Shown: piece by piece, positions 9,496-19,730 of the stretch
Layout: each line of letters starts with the position of its first letter
Position numbering within the stretch: position 1 is the first letter of the stretch
DNA from: Alphaproteobacteria bacterium
GTDB taxonomy: Bacteria; Pseudomonadota; Alphaproteobacteria; ATCC43930; CGMCC-115725
Assembly: GCA_019240125.1 (NCBI GenBank)
Contig: JAFAYW010000318.1
Span: forward strand, 1 to 64,000
Direction: 5' to 3'
Length of the DNA stretch: 64,000 nucleotides
Translations under genes and position numbers: made by a program
Notes under the pieces: model-generated
What the model was told of the DNA's origin: nothing
Seen by the model: the letters and a program-made list of their open reading frames with translations, nothing else
Database searches by the model: none

Positions 9496-9680
9496 GTCTC
9501 CGGCCCAGAGTGGCTTAACGGTCGTGAGCGAAAGTCCAACACCCATCGAGTACCGGTCTGCTCGCATCGCTCACCTGACGCTCAGATCGAAACGACGAAC
9601 GGCTCCCTCCGGATCACACAGCTGACGATGGACAAGCGCGATCTCGAAAGGGTTTGTTACCTGCGTAACGCCGGCCCGAG

Positions 9681-10919
9681 TCAGCGCACCGCCGCTACCT
9701 GGATGCCATGCGCTTTCCGAACTTGAATACGTCGCTGCGGTAGGATAGCAGCAAAATACTTCGCGAGGTGCCGTGCAGGATGTGGCGTACCGTGCACAAA
9801 GCGGGATACGGGACCGAAGCTGTTGGTTGCCGCTGGACCGATGAAGTGCAAACCAGGAATCGACGATTCGTAATGTCTCGAAAGAGCGGGGGCAGACTCG
9901 ATCCGGCGCATTTGCGCGACCATGTCTTCTGAGAGGAATGAGAGCCGACCGAGGTCTGTCTTGTATCCCGTGGCGAACACCACGTGGTCTACCCGCAGCG
10001 GACGCTGCGCCATACCGAACGACAGCTCGATCCTGTCCTTGACGATATCAAGTCTTCGCAGATTCTGACCGAGCAGCATGGGTACTTTTCCCATCACACG
10101 ATCACGCATGAAGGCACCGCCGAGCGGTCCGAGTGCGCGTGGGTAGGCCAGTCGAAGGCGGACACTTGATGGCAGCATATGGATTGCCCATGGCGCTGTT
10201 GCGCAGAGGCCCATAGTCCAACCATCTCCGATACCACCGCTCGGTGCGATCATTCTCTGAAAGCGACTGCGTAATTGAGGTGTGCCGGCAAAGCCAATCT
10301 CGGGACGGCGCCCAACCAAGGTAACAGGAATGCCGCGTTCATGGAGAAGAGCTGTCATATTAGTGGCGGACGAACCTGCGCCGATGACTGCCACCTCTTT
10401 CCCCAGTAATTGATCGAGCGGCCCGTACGCAGAACTGTGTGAGACGAACTCGGCAGGGACACTATTGGCAATCGCCGGTACATTCGCAAACGGTGTCACG
10501 CCGATTGCGATCACCACGTGTGATGCCTCGACGAACTCGTCATTTTCGAGATGGACCTCTATTCCTGATGCAGTCGGTCGAAGCTTCATCACCTGTTTGT
10601 TTTCGACGTTTGTAACGAAACGTTGCTGAAAAGACTTCCCATATGAAATGAACGAATCCACTGGAAGTGGCATCAGCGTATCATCGTACGGCAGCGCATT
10701 TTCCATACAAAATTTCTTAACCGTGAAACTGGAATCAGGATCAGACAAACTCGATGCCCAGGGATAGGATTTGAGCAACATGCCCTCAGGCATATTTTCG
10801 CTCCAAGACGCCATCGTCTTTCCAAAGATTCGGAAGTCCATACCACGTGACTGCAGATGAGCTCCGAGCGAAAGGCCATACGGCCCAGCCCCGATGACTA
10901 CAACGTCGATACGGCGCAT
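9681..10919 (-). CDS. FAD/NAD(P)-dependent oxidoreductase (flavin monooxygenase-like), paralogue A
   Basis: RRIDVVVIGAGPYGLSLGAHL (FAD GxGxxG), EVAVIGAGSSATNMTALLHERG (second Rossmann), VVFATGYKTDLG. Confidence 0.85.
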   Translation of the reverse strand: MRRIDVVVIGAGPYGLSLGAHLQSRGMDFRIFGKTMASWSENMPEGMLLKSYPWASSLSDPDSSFTVKKFCMENALPYDDTLMPLPVDSFISYGKSFQQRFVTNVENKQVMKLRPTASGIEVHLENDEFVEASHVVIAIGVTPFANVPAIANSVPAEFVSHSSAYGPLDQLLGKEVAVIGAGSSATNMTALLHERGIPVTLVGRRPEIGFAGTPQLRSRFQRMIAPSGGIGDGWTMGLCATAPWAIHMLPSSVRLRLAYPRALGPLGGAFMRDRVMGKVPMLLGQNLRRLDIVKDRIELSFGMAQRPLRVDHVVFATGYKTDLGRLSFLSEDMVAQMRRIESAPALSRHYESSIPGLHFIGPAATNSFGPVSRFVHGTPHPARHLAKYFAAILPQRRIQVRKAHGIQVAAVR

Positions 10920-11574
10920 AGATGAGCATCCACAATTGAAAATGTTCGATGGTCTCGGTCAGAGCACCACGTGATCAAATTTTGACCATGGCGGCTAGTA
11001 CCGAGCGGCGGATGCACCTATGCTCACACGAACCTACCGTGCGTAAAGGATGCAATGGATAGTTACTACCGACGGCGTATGCAGTTCCTGGCACCTAAGC
11101 CGATCGGCGGTACCCAGGGGGCTGATGCACGGCAAAGCGCATTGGCAATCTTGTACTGAGCAGTGCGGGATAGTTACGCCGAAGACGATTTTCGATCAAA
11201 AAAGCTAATCGAGGCCTCCATCTAAATTGGCCGGCGCAATTCGCATACTACGCAGTCTTGATATCAGAGGCCCTTTAAAAGCCGGCGGTTCGCCATTTCC
11301 GTGACTGGTTGATCGAAGACGGACACCGCGAGACGGAAATCCGGTCCATATCCACGCTATGTGACTGCGTCGGAATTCGGCCATCGATATGCTCGACACT
11401 CAAGAACGACCGCTATTGGGGCGAACGAGCCATCGGGCTCCCCAGGCTATGCCAAATGGCTCCTGCCCCATAGCGGCCGTTGATAACTCCCGCGCGAGGT
11501 TGTTGTCTCCTGATGATCGGATGCTCTCTTCTCAGGGGGCAATGGCTAAACAGATCTCCGAGCCTGCACGCGGC

Positions 11575-12270
11575 TCAGGCAGGGCGGGCCCATGCTTCGA
11601 CATCGCCGATGACCTCCTTGCGAGCCAAGCCTGCGGCAGTGAGGAGAGCGCGGATTTCTTGGCAGCGCCGCTCGCCGATGATGTGAGGGTGGAACTCCAG
11701 CACCACTGCTCGCAGCTTTTCGGTCAGTACCTTGTTGTCGTTGAAGAAGTCGGCCTCGCCGCCCTCGATGTCGCAAATCAGAGTGTCGAAACGCCAGCCA
11801 TGCGCTGCCTGAACGGCATCGACGGTCAGCGCTGGCACTGAGATTTCACGACCACTGCGCCGCACCATCGAGCTGCCTAATGCGTAGGGGTCACGGAGAA
11901 AAAAGGCGGCTATGCTCTCCCGCCCAATCACCGCGTGGTGAATGGCAAATCTTGCGGCGTTCGCATCACGGTTTGCATGCAGATAGGGAATAAGCGCGGG
12001 GTGTGCCTCGATGACGACGTGGCGCGATGGAGCGGAAAGATGCCGGTTAACGATACACGAGATGAAGCCGATACAGCCGCCAAGCTCCAAGATGGTGGCG
12101 TCCCGAGGTATATGCCGGGTGCACAATGTGCGCTCGGGTACTTCACGCCCGTGCCAAAGCAGGCGAGCGCGGTATACAAGCGTGGTGAGGTCGCGAGGAA
12201 TTGTGAACCGGAGCCCGCGATAGTAATAATCATCACGCAGCAAGTCGTAGGCTCGGCCGCGCCGAGAACT
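11575..12270 (-). CDS. FkbM-family methyltransferase, 5' end probably truncated at junction with porin fragment
   Basis: RDATILELGGCIGFISCIVNRHL..HVVIEAHPALIPYLHANRDAN..DTLICDIEGGEADFF..LRAVVLEFHPHIIGE. Frame stays open to 12402 but overlaps porin coding in another frame. Confidence 0.7.
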   Translation of the reverse strand, partial: SSRRGRAYDLLRDDYYYRGLRFTIPRDLTTLVYRARLLWHGREVPERTLCTRHIPRDATILELGGCIGFISCIVNRHLSAPSRHVVIEAHPALIPYLHANRDANAARFAIHHAVIGRESIAAFFLRDPYALGSSMVRRSGREISVPALTVDAVQAAHGWRFDTLICDIEGGEADFFNDNKVLTEKLRAVVLEFHPHIIGERRCQEIRALLTAAGLARKEVIGDVEAWARPA

Positions 12271-12862
12271 CGCCGGCTGGCTGCCAATAGACCTGTACAT
12301 CCGGAAGGTAAGGATAGGGGTCCGCATAACGCAGTGACAGACCCGTGGCATATTCACTGAAATTGCGATAGGTGACGGCCGGCCGGATGGTTGTAAGAAC
12401 AAGCGGCGCCGCGTGGATCTCGTTCCATTCGCCGACCGGGGACAGCATCTTACCCAGACGCAGTGTCGTGCTATCGGTCAGGTATGAGTCGTTATAAAGA
12501 CGCTCAATTACGACATCGCCTGCCTCGTGCTCGCCAGCTAGGCGCCCGGGGGGCAGAAGGCTGAGGCTCGTGAGTTCCGCCTCGAGGAACGGATTGAAGG
12601 CGCTGTTGACGTGACCGGTGACGAACAGGCTGAGGTCGTCAAGATTAAGCGATTTAACTCTCTGCGCCGGCAAGTCGAGGACAAGATTGCTGTATCCCGC
12701 GACATTAAACGGGCCGAGATTTAGGCCGTGACCGAGCTCATAACTGTCTGCCCGCGCATGCCCGAGCCAGCAAAATCCGAGCCCGAACGAAGCATACAGA
12801 GCAAGCGCTCGTAAGCTCCTCGGGCACTTTGCCCGACGTACACCCTGATAGCTGCGCGACAT
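12262..12862 (-). pseudogene. 5' fragment of a porin/outer-membrane-like gene
   Basis: Signal-like N-terminus then HGLNLGPFNVAGYSNLVLDLPAQRVKSLNLDDLSLFVTGHVNSAFNPFLEAELTSL..LRLGKMLSPVGEWNEIHAAPLV..; ends abruptly at QVYWQPAGEFS then unrelated residues. Confidence 0.6.
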
Positions 12863-12886
12863 CCGGCGGCTGAACTGTAACAGCGA

Positions 12887-13576
12887 TTAGGCTGACGGGA
12901 CCGCATAGATGTAACCGGCATTGCGCACCGTCTTGATCCGGTCATCCAGATCGCTCGCCGGCCCGAGTTTGCGGCGCACCTTGCTGACCAGCGTATCGAC
13001 ATTACGATCTGCCGAGCCAAACGCCTGGCGGCCGAATGCCGCCGCAGAAAGCTCGTCGCGTGGCACGACACGACCCGCATGGCGGAGCAGATGCTCTAAG
13101 AGATTGAATTCAGCGGTCGTAAGATCGAGTTTCTGGTCGTGTGACCATGCATTGCGCGATGCGGGATCGACACGGATACCTCCGACAGTAACTTCGGGCG
13201 ACGAGTCGGACGGTGGCGATCCGGCGCGACGCAGGACGGCTCTGATGCGTGCAACAAGTTCCCGCGGATTGACAGGTTTCGGCACATAGTCGTCCGCACC
13301 GATTTCCAATCCGACGATGCGGTCGACCTCCTCGCCCCGAGCGGTCAACATGATGACGGGAATATTCGTGTGCTGCCGTAAGCGGCGCAGTACCTCGAAC
13401 CCCGAGAGGCCAGGGAGCATGACGTCCAGGACCAGCAGGTCGGTCTCCGCCAGCCCGCGCTGCAAGGCAGCGGGGCCATCATGCACGGCATCAACCTCAA
13501 ACCCTTCGAGTGTCAAAAACTCACGGATCATGTCCGCTAGGTTCACGTCGTCATCGACGACTAAGATGCGGTGCAC
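12887..13576 (-). CDS. OmpR/CpxR-type two-component response regulator
   Basis: HRILVVDDDVNLADMIREFLTLEGFEV..LLVLDVMLPGLSGFEVL..VIMLTARGEEVDRIVGLEIGADDYVPKPVNPRELVARIRAVLRR + winged helix. Confidence 0.93.
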   Translation of the reverse strand: MHRILVVDDDVNLADMIREFLTLEGFEVDAVHDGPAALQRGLAETDLLVLDVMLPGLSGFEVLRRLRQHTNIPVIMLTARGEEVDRIVGLEIGADDYVPKPVNPRELVARIRAVLRRAGSPPSDSSPEVTVGGIRVDPASRNAWSHDQKLDLTTAEFNLLEHLLRHAGRVVPRDELSAAAFGRQAFGSADRNVDTLVSKVRRKLGPASDLDDRIKTVRNAGYIYAVPSA

Positions 13577-14051
13577 CGACGCCCCCTTTTGCCCCCGCTA
13601 CCCAGCAAACGTCCCCCTAGTGGCCACAGCGACCCGACGCAGGGTAAGCATCCTAGCCGATATATACCTGAGGCTGGGGATAGCGGTTTCGGAGTTTTAT
13701 GGAGCGTGGGCGTCTCCGACGCATCGCCGCCATCGGACAAGTCCGGTTATCTACCGGGGCCGCCAGATCGCCGAGGTGTTGCGCCGAAGCACTCGGGAAC
13801 CACACTGCGCGTCAACCTCGGCCTATCTTTGCCCGTGCCCCGGAACCGGTACGCAGCTTAGGACCAATTCGCGTATCGGCGGCGACGCGTTGCTGATCAC
13901 GGTTGAGGCGGTTTCGCGAGACGGTCTGCCCGCAGATACGGCACCGGCCCATAGAACGAGACGCGAACTTGTTTCAAGCCGCAGGCCTGGAGCGTGCTCC
14001 TTAGGGCTTAGTCAGCAGTAATACTAAAGGCTTAAAGCAGGAATGCACACC

Positions 14052-14355
14052 TCAGTCGGTCGAGCGATCGCCAGCTGAACCGCCCAAGGGCCAGCGCCAA
14101 CTCCGCGGTCCTTCTCCTTCCTGCACATACCCTTCCCAATATGCTGGAGCAAAAGGCGGCATGACGTATAGGTGGCAATAGGGTTTGTTGCTGCCGGCGC
14201 TAACGCACACTTGCCCGATTAGCGCGACGTATTCTTCGGCGCCGTCCCCCCGCCTGCCCACCGTTGTCTGCATGTCAGGTGTGTACAGCACGAGTCTTCC
14301 CGGGCTCGGCGCCGCGTCGTTCATCTTGATTTTCCCAGCTCGCTGCCCGACCTCA
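14052..14355 (-). CDS. Hypothetical small protein
   Basis: Part of ORF 14052-14591 reading KMNDAAPSPGRLVLYTPDMQTTVGRRGDGAEEYVALIGQVCVSAGSNKPYCHLYVMPPF; no family recognised. Confidence 0.3.
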
Positions 14356-14854
14356 GGGCTTGTCCGAGCCAATATTTTGCGGGCTGCCCACTTGCCATAT
14401 ACAATGGTGCTCCTTGATACGATGCAGTAACTATCTGAAATGATTAGCCTTGGTGGCCTCGGCCTGCACATGCCAGGGCGCTGCGGCCCGCGAGCGTTGC
14501 GGGTTACCCTTAAATTGCCACGTATCGACCCGACCCCCGCAGCTAACGGATTAGCTGCGTGTCGCATTCCGCTCGTGAGGCCCCGCAACATTCTGATTTT
14601 GGCGCGGCACCAGCGCGGGCGAGAACGGGCAGCAGATGCGGGATTCGATGGACTTTCTTAAAATCGTCGAATTAGATCTTTCGCTCGGGATTGCGAATGG
14701 GTCACCGATCTTCGCGACGAAGCTTCTGGGGCTCCATTGGTCATACCCTGCCGATTTCAATGTCTGATTCATCGATCGACAGCTGAGTTCGAACGGCTTG
14801 TGCGGTTCATGAACATCGTGGCTCTACAACACGATCAATGCCTACGAGGATAGC

Positions 14855-16093
14855 GTGAGCGAAATCGTTATTATCGGCAGCGGACCCTATGGCCTGTCGC
14901 TTGCTGCGCATCTGCGCGGGCGGGACATTCCTTGTCGTGTGTTCGGCCGCGTAATGGGAAATTGGCGCAGTAAGATGCCAAAGGGCATGTTGCTAAAGTC
15001 GGATGGGTTCGCCTCCAACCTTGAGGATCCCGAAGCCGCCTTCACGCTGAAGGAGTTCAGCCGCACCCAGGGGTTCACCTATGCCGATGACGGCATCCCG
15101 GTGACCGCCGAAAATTTTATCGCCTATGGCACCGCATTTCAGCAGCGTTTTGTCCCGGATCTCGACCCGCGCCTCGTGATTGGGCTTGATCGCGGCAGCG
15201 ATGGATTCTCCGTCAAGCTGGAAGACGGCGAGATGGTTACCTCGTCGCGCGTGGTCATCGCGATCGGGGTCAGCGATTTCGCCTACATCCCGCCCGAGCT
15301 AACCGGCCTGCCGCGTCAATATGTGACGCATGCGTCACATCATGGCCCGCTGGACGGCTTCCGCGGGCGCCAGGTCGCGGTAGTCGGCAGCGGCTCGTCG
15401 GCCACCGATATCGCCGCGTTGCTGCACGAAAGTGGCGCGTACGTGCAGCTCTTGGCGCGGCGCCCAGATATCCGCTTTCACACCCGGTCCGAAGATCGCG
15501 GTTCTCTAGCAAACACTATCGAACAGCTCCGCCATCCGAGGACGGGTATCGGGTCGGGCTGGCGGCATGTCTTCTACACCAAGGCGCCGCATCTATTCTG
15601 GCACCTCCCGGAAAACCAACGCTTCCGCATCGTGCGCGGCACGCTCGGGCCGGCTGGAGGCTGGTTTATGCGCGACCGGGTCATCGGCCAGTTGCCGATC
15701 ACGACCGGCGTCACGCCGCGGCGTGCAGAACTGCGCGACGGACGTGTCGCCCTCACACTTTCAGGCCCGCACGGCGAACAGAGTATGACGGCCGATCATG
15801 TGATCGCCGCTACCGGCTATCGCATCGATGTAAACGCGATCCGCTTTCTCAGCGACAAGCTGCGGGCTCAGATGAAGGCAGTGCACCAGGCGCCGGTGTT
15901 GTCTCGTGATTCCGAGACCTCGGTGCCCGGCCTGTACGTCGTCGGGCCAGCGGCCGCATTCAGTTTCGGCCCCGTCCTGCGCTTTGTATATGGCGCCAAG
16001 TCGACGATCCCACCGCTCGCGCGTCATCTCGCGCGCGGGGAGGCACGGCGGAGTGTCCCGGTACAGAAGCCGGCTTTGGTGCCGAGGCGCTGA
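14855..16093 (+). CDS. FAD/NAD(P)-dependent oxidoreductase, paralogue B
   Basis: SEIVIIGSGPYGLSLAAHLRGRDIPCRVFGRVMGNWRSKMPKGMLLKSDGFASNLEDPEAAFTLKEF; colinear with the 9681-10919 product, both 412 aa. Confidence 0.87.
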   Translation: MSEIVIIGSGPYGLSLAAHLRGRDIPCRVFGRVMGNWRSKMPKGMLLKSDGFASNLEDPEAAFTLKEFSRTQGFTYADDGIPVTAENFIAYGTAFQQRFVPDLDPRLVIGLDRGSDGFSVKLEDGEMVTSSRVVIAIGVSDFAYIPPELTGLPRQYVTHASHHGPLDGFRGRQVAVVGSGSSATDIAALLHESGAYVQLLARRPDIRFHTRSEDRGSLANTIEQLRHPRTGIGSGWRHVFYTKAPHLFWHLPENQRFRIVRGTLGPAGGWFMRDRVIGQLPITTGVTPRRAELRDGRVALTLSGPHGEQSMTADHVIAATGYRIDVNAIRFLSDKLRAQMKAVHQAPVLSRDSETSVPGLYVVGPAAAFSFGPVLRFVYGAKSTIPPLARHLARGEARRSVPVQKPALVPRR

Positions 16094-16753
16094 ATGCGCC
16101 TGCGGGCCAGGAGAGAATTGCCCCGGCGCAGTCAAAGAAACGCAAGAAGCGACCGAGGAGAGGCAGCACCGGCGGCGCTGTAGGCTTTAACTGATGCTGG
16201 ATCGCGGCCATCGCTGTGCACTCCGCTGAGGATTGCCGGCTGCTGCTGGCCCCACCATCAACCCCACTTAGTCAGAGCGCATAGCATCACGGGCGGACCT
16301 CATCCCCGATGCACAGCATTTCTTCCGCTCAGCGGTAATGCGATGCCCAAATTGAGAACGTGATTAGAGCGTGAAATTGGTTGGTGAAAGGTGAATGCGT
16401 TCTGGCGTATCGGGATCATACGGGACAACGCATAGCTATTCAGCGGAAAGATATGCGAAAACCGACGCTGCCGCGCAAGATGCACTGGAACGATCTCGGG
16501 TTTGGATGTTTCCTGGTGGTCTCAGGAGAAGCCGCGCTGAATTTTATCGGCCGGCAGCTAGTGTCGAGATGCTTATCAGTCGCTCGTCAACTTCATTTGC
16601 GGGTTCTGATTGAGTTGTAAACCGTAGGGATACGACAGCCCGCTTAATATCCTTCAGAGACATTAACGGGCCATTGGGGCGCCTCTTTTCCAAGAGTCGT
16701 CATACTGCATTGTTTTGCGGCTGACCGAGTGCAACTCGTATCCACGCGAACCC

Positions 16754-17995
16754 ATGACACCTAAGGTCCTTGTTTTTCATACTCTAGAATGGGCTAATGC
16801 CGCGCGTATGGCGTTGGCTTTTCGGCATGCTGGTTGTACCGTTTATGCTCTTTGTCGACGCCAACATGAGTTGCGCAGCATTCGTTCGCTCGAACGGGTT
16901 TATATGTACAAGCCATTCGCACGACTGCGCTCGCTTAAAAAAGCACTAGCTCATTGCGTACCTGATCTCATCGTTCCGTGTGACGATCTAGCGGTCGTGC
17001 TGCTCCATAGGCTCTATTGCCGCACAGATCCATCGGGCGCAGAGGCACATCTTCGGACGGTGATTGAACGCTCCTTGGGGCGACCCAGCGCTTATCAAAC
17101 CGTTAGAACTAGGAGTGCATTGCCGAGCATCGCGCCGCTCGTCGATGTCCGGATCCCTACTACCGCACTTGTGCCGGATCTGAAGGCACTGAAGAGATGG
17201 TCCACGGCGCAGACCGGGACGGTAGTGCTCAAATCAGATCATAGCTGGGGCGGCTGGGGAGTGCGGGTCGCGCATAGCCTGAATCAGGTCGACGCCGCCT
17301 TTCGCAGCATGACCGGTATGCGCCGGCTTGTATTGAGCCTCAAGCTGTTGTGTTCCGTCCAGGATCCTGAATGGTTCCTGCACCTCGTGAAAAGGCATCG
17401 CCCAACGTTGACGGTCCAGAGCTATATTCGCGGCACGCCAGCCAATTGTTCTGTCGCCTGCTGGCAGGGAGATGTCCTCGCTGGCATTGCGATTGAGGCG
17501 CTCGTGACCAAAGGGCCCACAGGTAGCGCGACAGTGGTGCGCCTTATTCATAACCACGAGATGATGGACGTTGCGGCTCGGCTGGTTCGTTACCTTGGGG
17601 CCACGGGTATATTCGGCTTCGACTTCATACTCGAAGAAGGCACGAACAGAGCGTTTCTGTTGGAAATTAATCCCCGCGCGACCCAGATCAGCCATTTGGC
17701 CTTCGGCCCGGAACGTAACCTCGCGGCTGCGATTTGCGCGAGGATAACGGGAAATCCGGTTGAGAACACCGCCCCTAGTGTTCCCGCGCACCTCCTTATA
17801 GCCTTCTTCCCACAGGAGTTGAAACGGGATCCATCTGGCAGCTTGCTTAAGGACGCATATCACGATGTGCCGTACGAAGAACCGGCTCTCGTAGAGGCTT
17901 TTCTTGCCAAGGATGGGCTGATGCGACGATCCAAATTAGCTGTCCGCGCAATGATTAACCGTGTTATGCCAGTCGCGCAAACCGGCGTAGAGTAA
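16754..17995 (+). CDS. ATP-grasp domain carboxylate-amine ligase-like protein
   Basis: TGTVVLKSDHSWGGWGVRVAHS..LTVQSYIRGTPANCSVACWQGDVLAGIAIE..GIFGFDFILEEGTNRAFLLEINPRATQISHLAFG. Confidence 0.85.
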   Translation: MTPKVLVFHTLEWANAARMALAFRHAGCTVYALCRRQHELRSIRSLERVYMYKPFARLRSLKKALAHCVPDLIVPCDDLAVVLLHRLYCRTDPSGAEAHLRTVIERSLGRPSAYQTVRTRSALPSIAPLVDVRIPTTALVPDLKALKRWSTAQTGTVVLKSDHSWGGWGVRVAHSLNQVDAAFRSMTGMRRLVLSLKLLCSVQDPEWFLHLVKRHRPTLTVQSYIRGTPANCSVACWQGDVLAGIAIEALVTKGPTGSATVVRLIHNHEMMDVAARLVRYLGATGIFGFDFILEEGTNRAFLLEINPRATQISHLAFGPERNLAAAICARITGNPVENTAPSVPAHLLIAFFPQELKRDPSGSLLKDAYHDVPYEEPALVEAFLAKDGLMRRSKLAVRAMINRVMPVAQTGVE

Positions 17996-18271
17996 ATCCG
18001 CGTGGACAGATGCTCTCTTGAGGCAATTTTGAGTTAACTCTGTAAAACCGGACACGCGACCGATTGCGAAAGGATCTATTCACTTGGTGGATGATAAGTT
18101 GTTCTGTCATGCTGCTCCTTCAGATGGGCGCTCCGTGTATTAACCTTGCCAGCTGAGACTCTCCCAGGCATGGCTGTCCCGTACCTGAAATGGTCGACCC
18201 GCTCAAGTTACGTGAAGACGACGGTGCGCGCAGCCGCTGTCGTCCGGCTGGCGGCGTGAGGGGGACGGAGC

Positions 18272-18772
18272 ATGACATCAACCACCACCCACCGCGCCCA
18301 CCCCGAAGAGGCGCGCCCTACTAACCGCCGCGGCCATTCTTTCCGAGGAGCACCTGCGCAGCGATCTGAATGCCCGGTGCATCAGAGGGAGGATGCCGAC
18401 CGGCTGATGACGGAGTGGCGCGCAGAGAAAGTGCGCGTTGACTGCCTGCGGGAAAAGGTCGCCCACACTCCCATGCTCAATCAAGCAAAGCGCTGGGATG
18501 CTCTCGTCCGCGAGCTGGTGCAGGTAGGCTACCTTCTGCCGCCGCCGGTAGTCCGCCCGGAGCCAACCTCAGCCGAGAACGAGGCGCTGCGTATCGAGTG
18601 CGAGGCCGCCGAATTACGTGCACCCTTGCCGGAGGGCTATGCGGGGCTGATCGCGGCGGTACAACGGTGGCACGACATGTGGCCTCGGATGCTTCTGGCC
18701 GATAGAGGGTTCAAGGTCACCATCGACAACGAAGCCGAAATTGTCGAGCCGATCGCATATGAAGCGGAGTAA
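18272..18772 (+). CDS. Hypothetical protein
   Basis: Open 166-codon frame, charged helical composition; no family recognised. Confidence 0.45.
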   Translation: MTSTTTHRAHPEEARPTNRRGHSFRGAPAQRSECPVHQREDADRLMTEWRAEKVRVDCLREKVAHTPMLNQAKRWDALVRELVQVGYLLPPPVVRPEPTSAENEALRIECEAAELRAPLPEGYAGLIAAVQRWHDMWPRMLLADRGFKVTIDNEAEIVEPIAYEAE

Positions 18773-18812
18773 CTAGCTTTGGCACTTCAGCGAGGAGACA
18801 CCGGTCGAAGGT

Positions 18813-19061
18813 TTGCCCGGAGTGCTCGCGAAGCTCCTCTGCATGATCATGCGATGGGGCGAACGGACCTATGACGTTGAAGTCATGCAGCAGCTGGCCG
18901 GGGTGTTGCCGGGGCTGCCGGCGCCGCTGGTGGATAAGTTCAGACGGACGAATCCCGATAGAAACGCCGGAAACTGCGGGTTTTGGGTAGCTTTCAAGGG
19001 CACCAAGCGTCGGATTCTCACCACTAGCTCGCAGGGCGAAAGCGTAGACTTGAGGGGTTAG
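18813..19061 (+). CDS. Small hypothetical ORF containing FRRTNPDRNAGNCGFWVAFKGTKRRILTTSSQGES repeat-like segment
   Basis: ORF followed by a terminator-like hairpin; segment recurs degenerately at ~20035-20110 on the minus strand. Confidence 0.35.
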   Translation: MPGVLAKLLCMIMRWGERTYDVEVMQQLAGVLPGLPAPLVDKFRRTNPDRNAGNCGFWVAFKGTKRRILTTSSQGESVDLRG

Positions 19062-19086
19062 TGTTCCCCAATCGCAGGACGAACTC

Positions 19087-19112
19087 GCCTCGGTCGAAAG
19101 GCCGGGGCTTTT
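19087..19112 (+). terminator. Rho-independent terminator-like hairpin
   Basis: GCCTCGG-TCGAAAGG-CCGGGGC-TTTTATT. Confidence 0.6.
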
Positions 19113-19250
19113 ATTGGCGAAAGTCTAAAGCGATGCCCAAACCCCAACTGCGGCCTCGAGGCCGCGGGACGGCTATGTTGCAACTTACCGACGCGTCGCT
19201 CTGTTCATAGGAATTGGCTGAATGAACGCCAGATTAGCGGGAGAAACACT

Positions 19251-19664
19251 ATGAAGAGGGTATCGCTTGCGGCGGCCATCGCGCTCGGATTGGCCACGAT
19301 AACACCGGCTGTCGCGCAGCCGGCAGCATCTGCAGTACAGATCATGCCGACAGCGCCGGCCGGGCACACCATCAGCAAATACTACAAGCAACCTGTATAC
19401 GATCCGCAAAAGGCCAAGATCGGCGCGATCGACGACGTTGTGATCAGCGATAGCGGCCAGATCGAGGCCTTCATCATCGGCGTCGGCGGCTTCCTCGGCA
19501 TGGGTGAAAAGAATGTCGCCATCGCTCCTGCCTCGGTTCACGCCGAGATGAAAGACGGCAGCTGGTATCTGACGCTCGATACGACGAAGGATGCCCTAAA
19601 GGCAGCGCCCGGGCTCACGTTCGATAAAACGAAGTCGAACTGGGTGCCGAGCGGCAAAAGCTGA
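19251..19664 (+). CDS. Exported PRC-barrel domain protein
   Basis: Signal peptide MKRVSLAAAIALGLATITPAVAQ; YYKQPVYDPQKAKIGAIDDVVISDSGQIEAFIIGVGGFLGMGEKNVAI. Confidence 0.85.
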   Translation: MKRVSLAAAIALGLATITPAVAQPAASAVQIMPTAPAGHTISKYYKQPVYDPQKAKIGAIDDVVISDSGQIEAFIIGVGGFLGMGEKNVAIAPASVHAEMKDGSWYLTLDTTKDALKAAPGLTFDKTKSNWVPSGKS

Positions 19665-19705
19665 CGATCGCTGGGTTCCCCCATCAAGCCCTACGATCCC
19701 AACTC

Positions 19706-19730
19706 GCCCCGGTCTCAGCCGGGGCTTTTC
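19706..19730 (+). terminator. Rho-independent terminator
   Basis: GCCCCGG-TCTCAG-CCGGGGC-TTTTCTTT downstream of the PRC-barrel gene. Confidence 0.75.
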
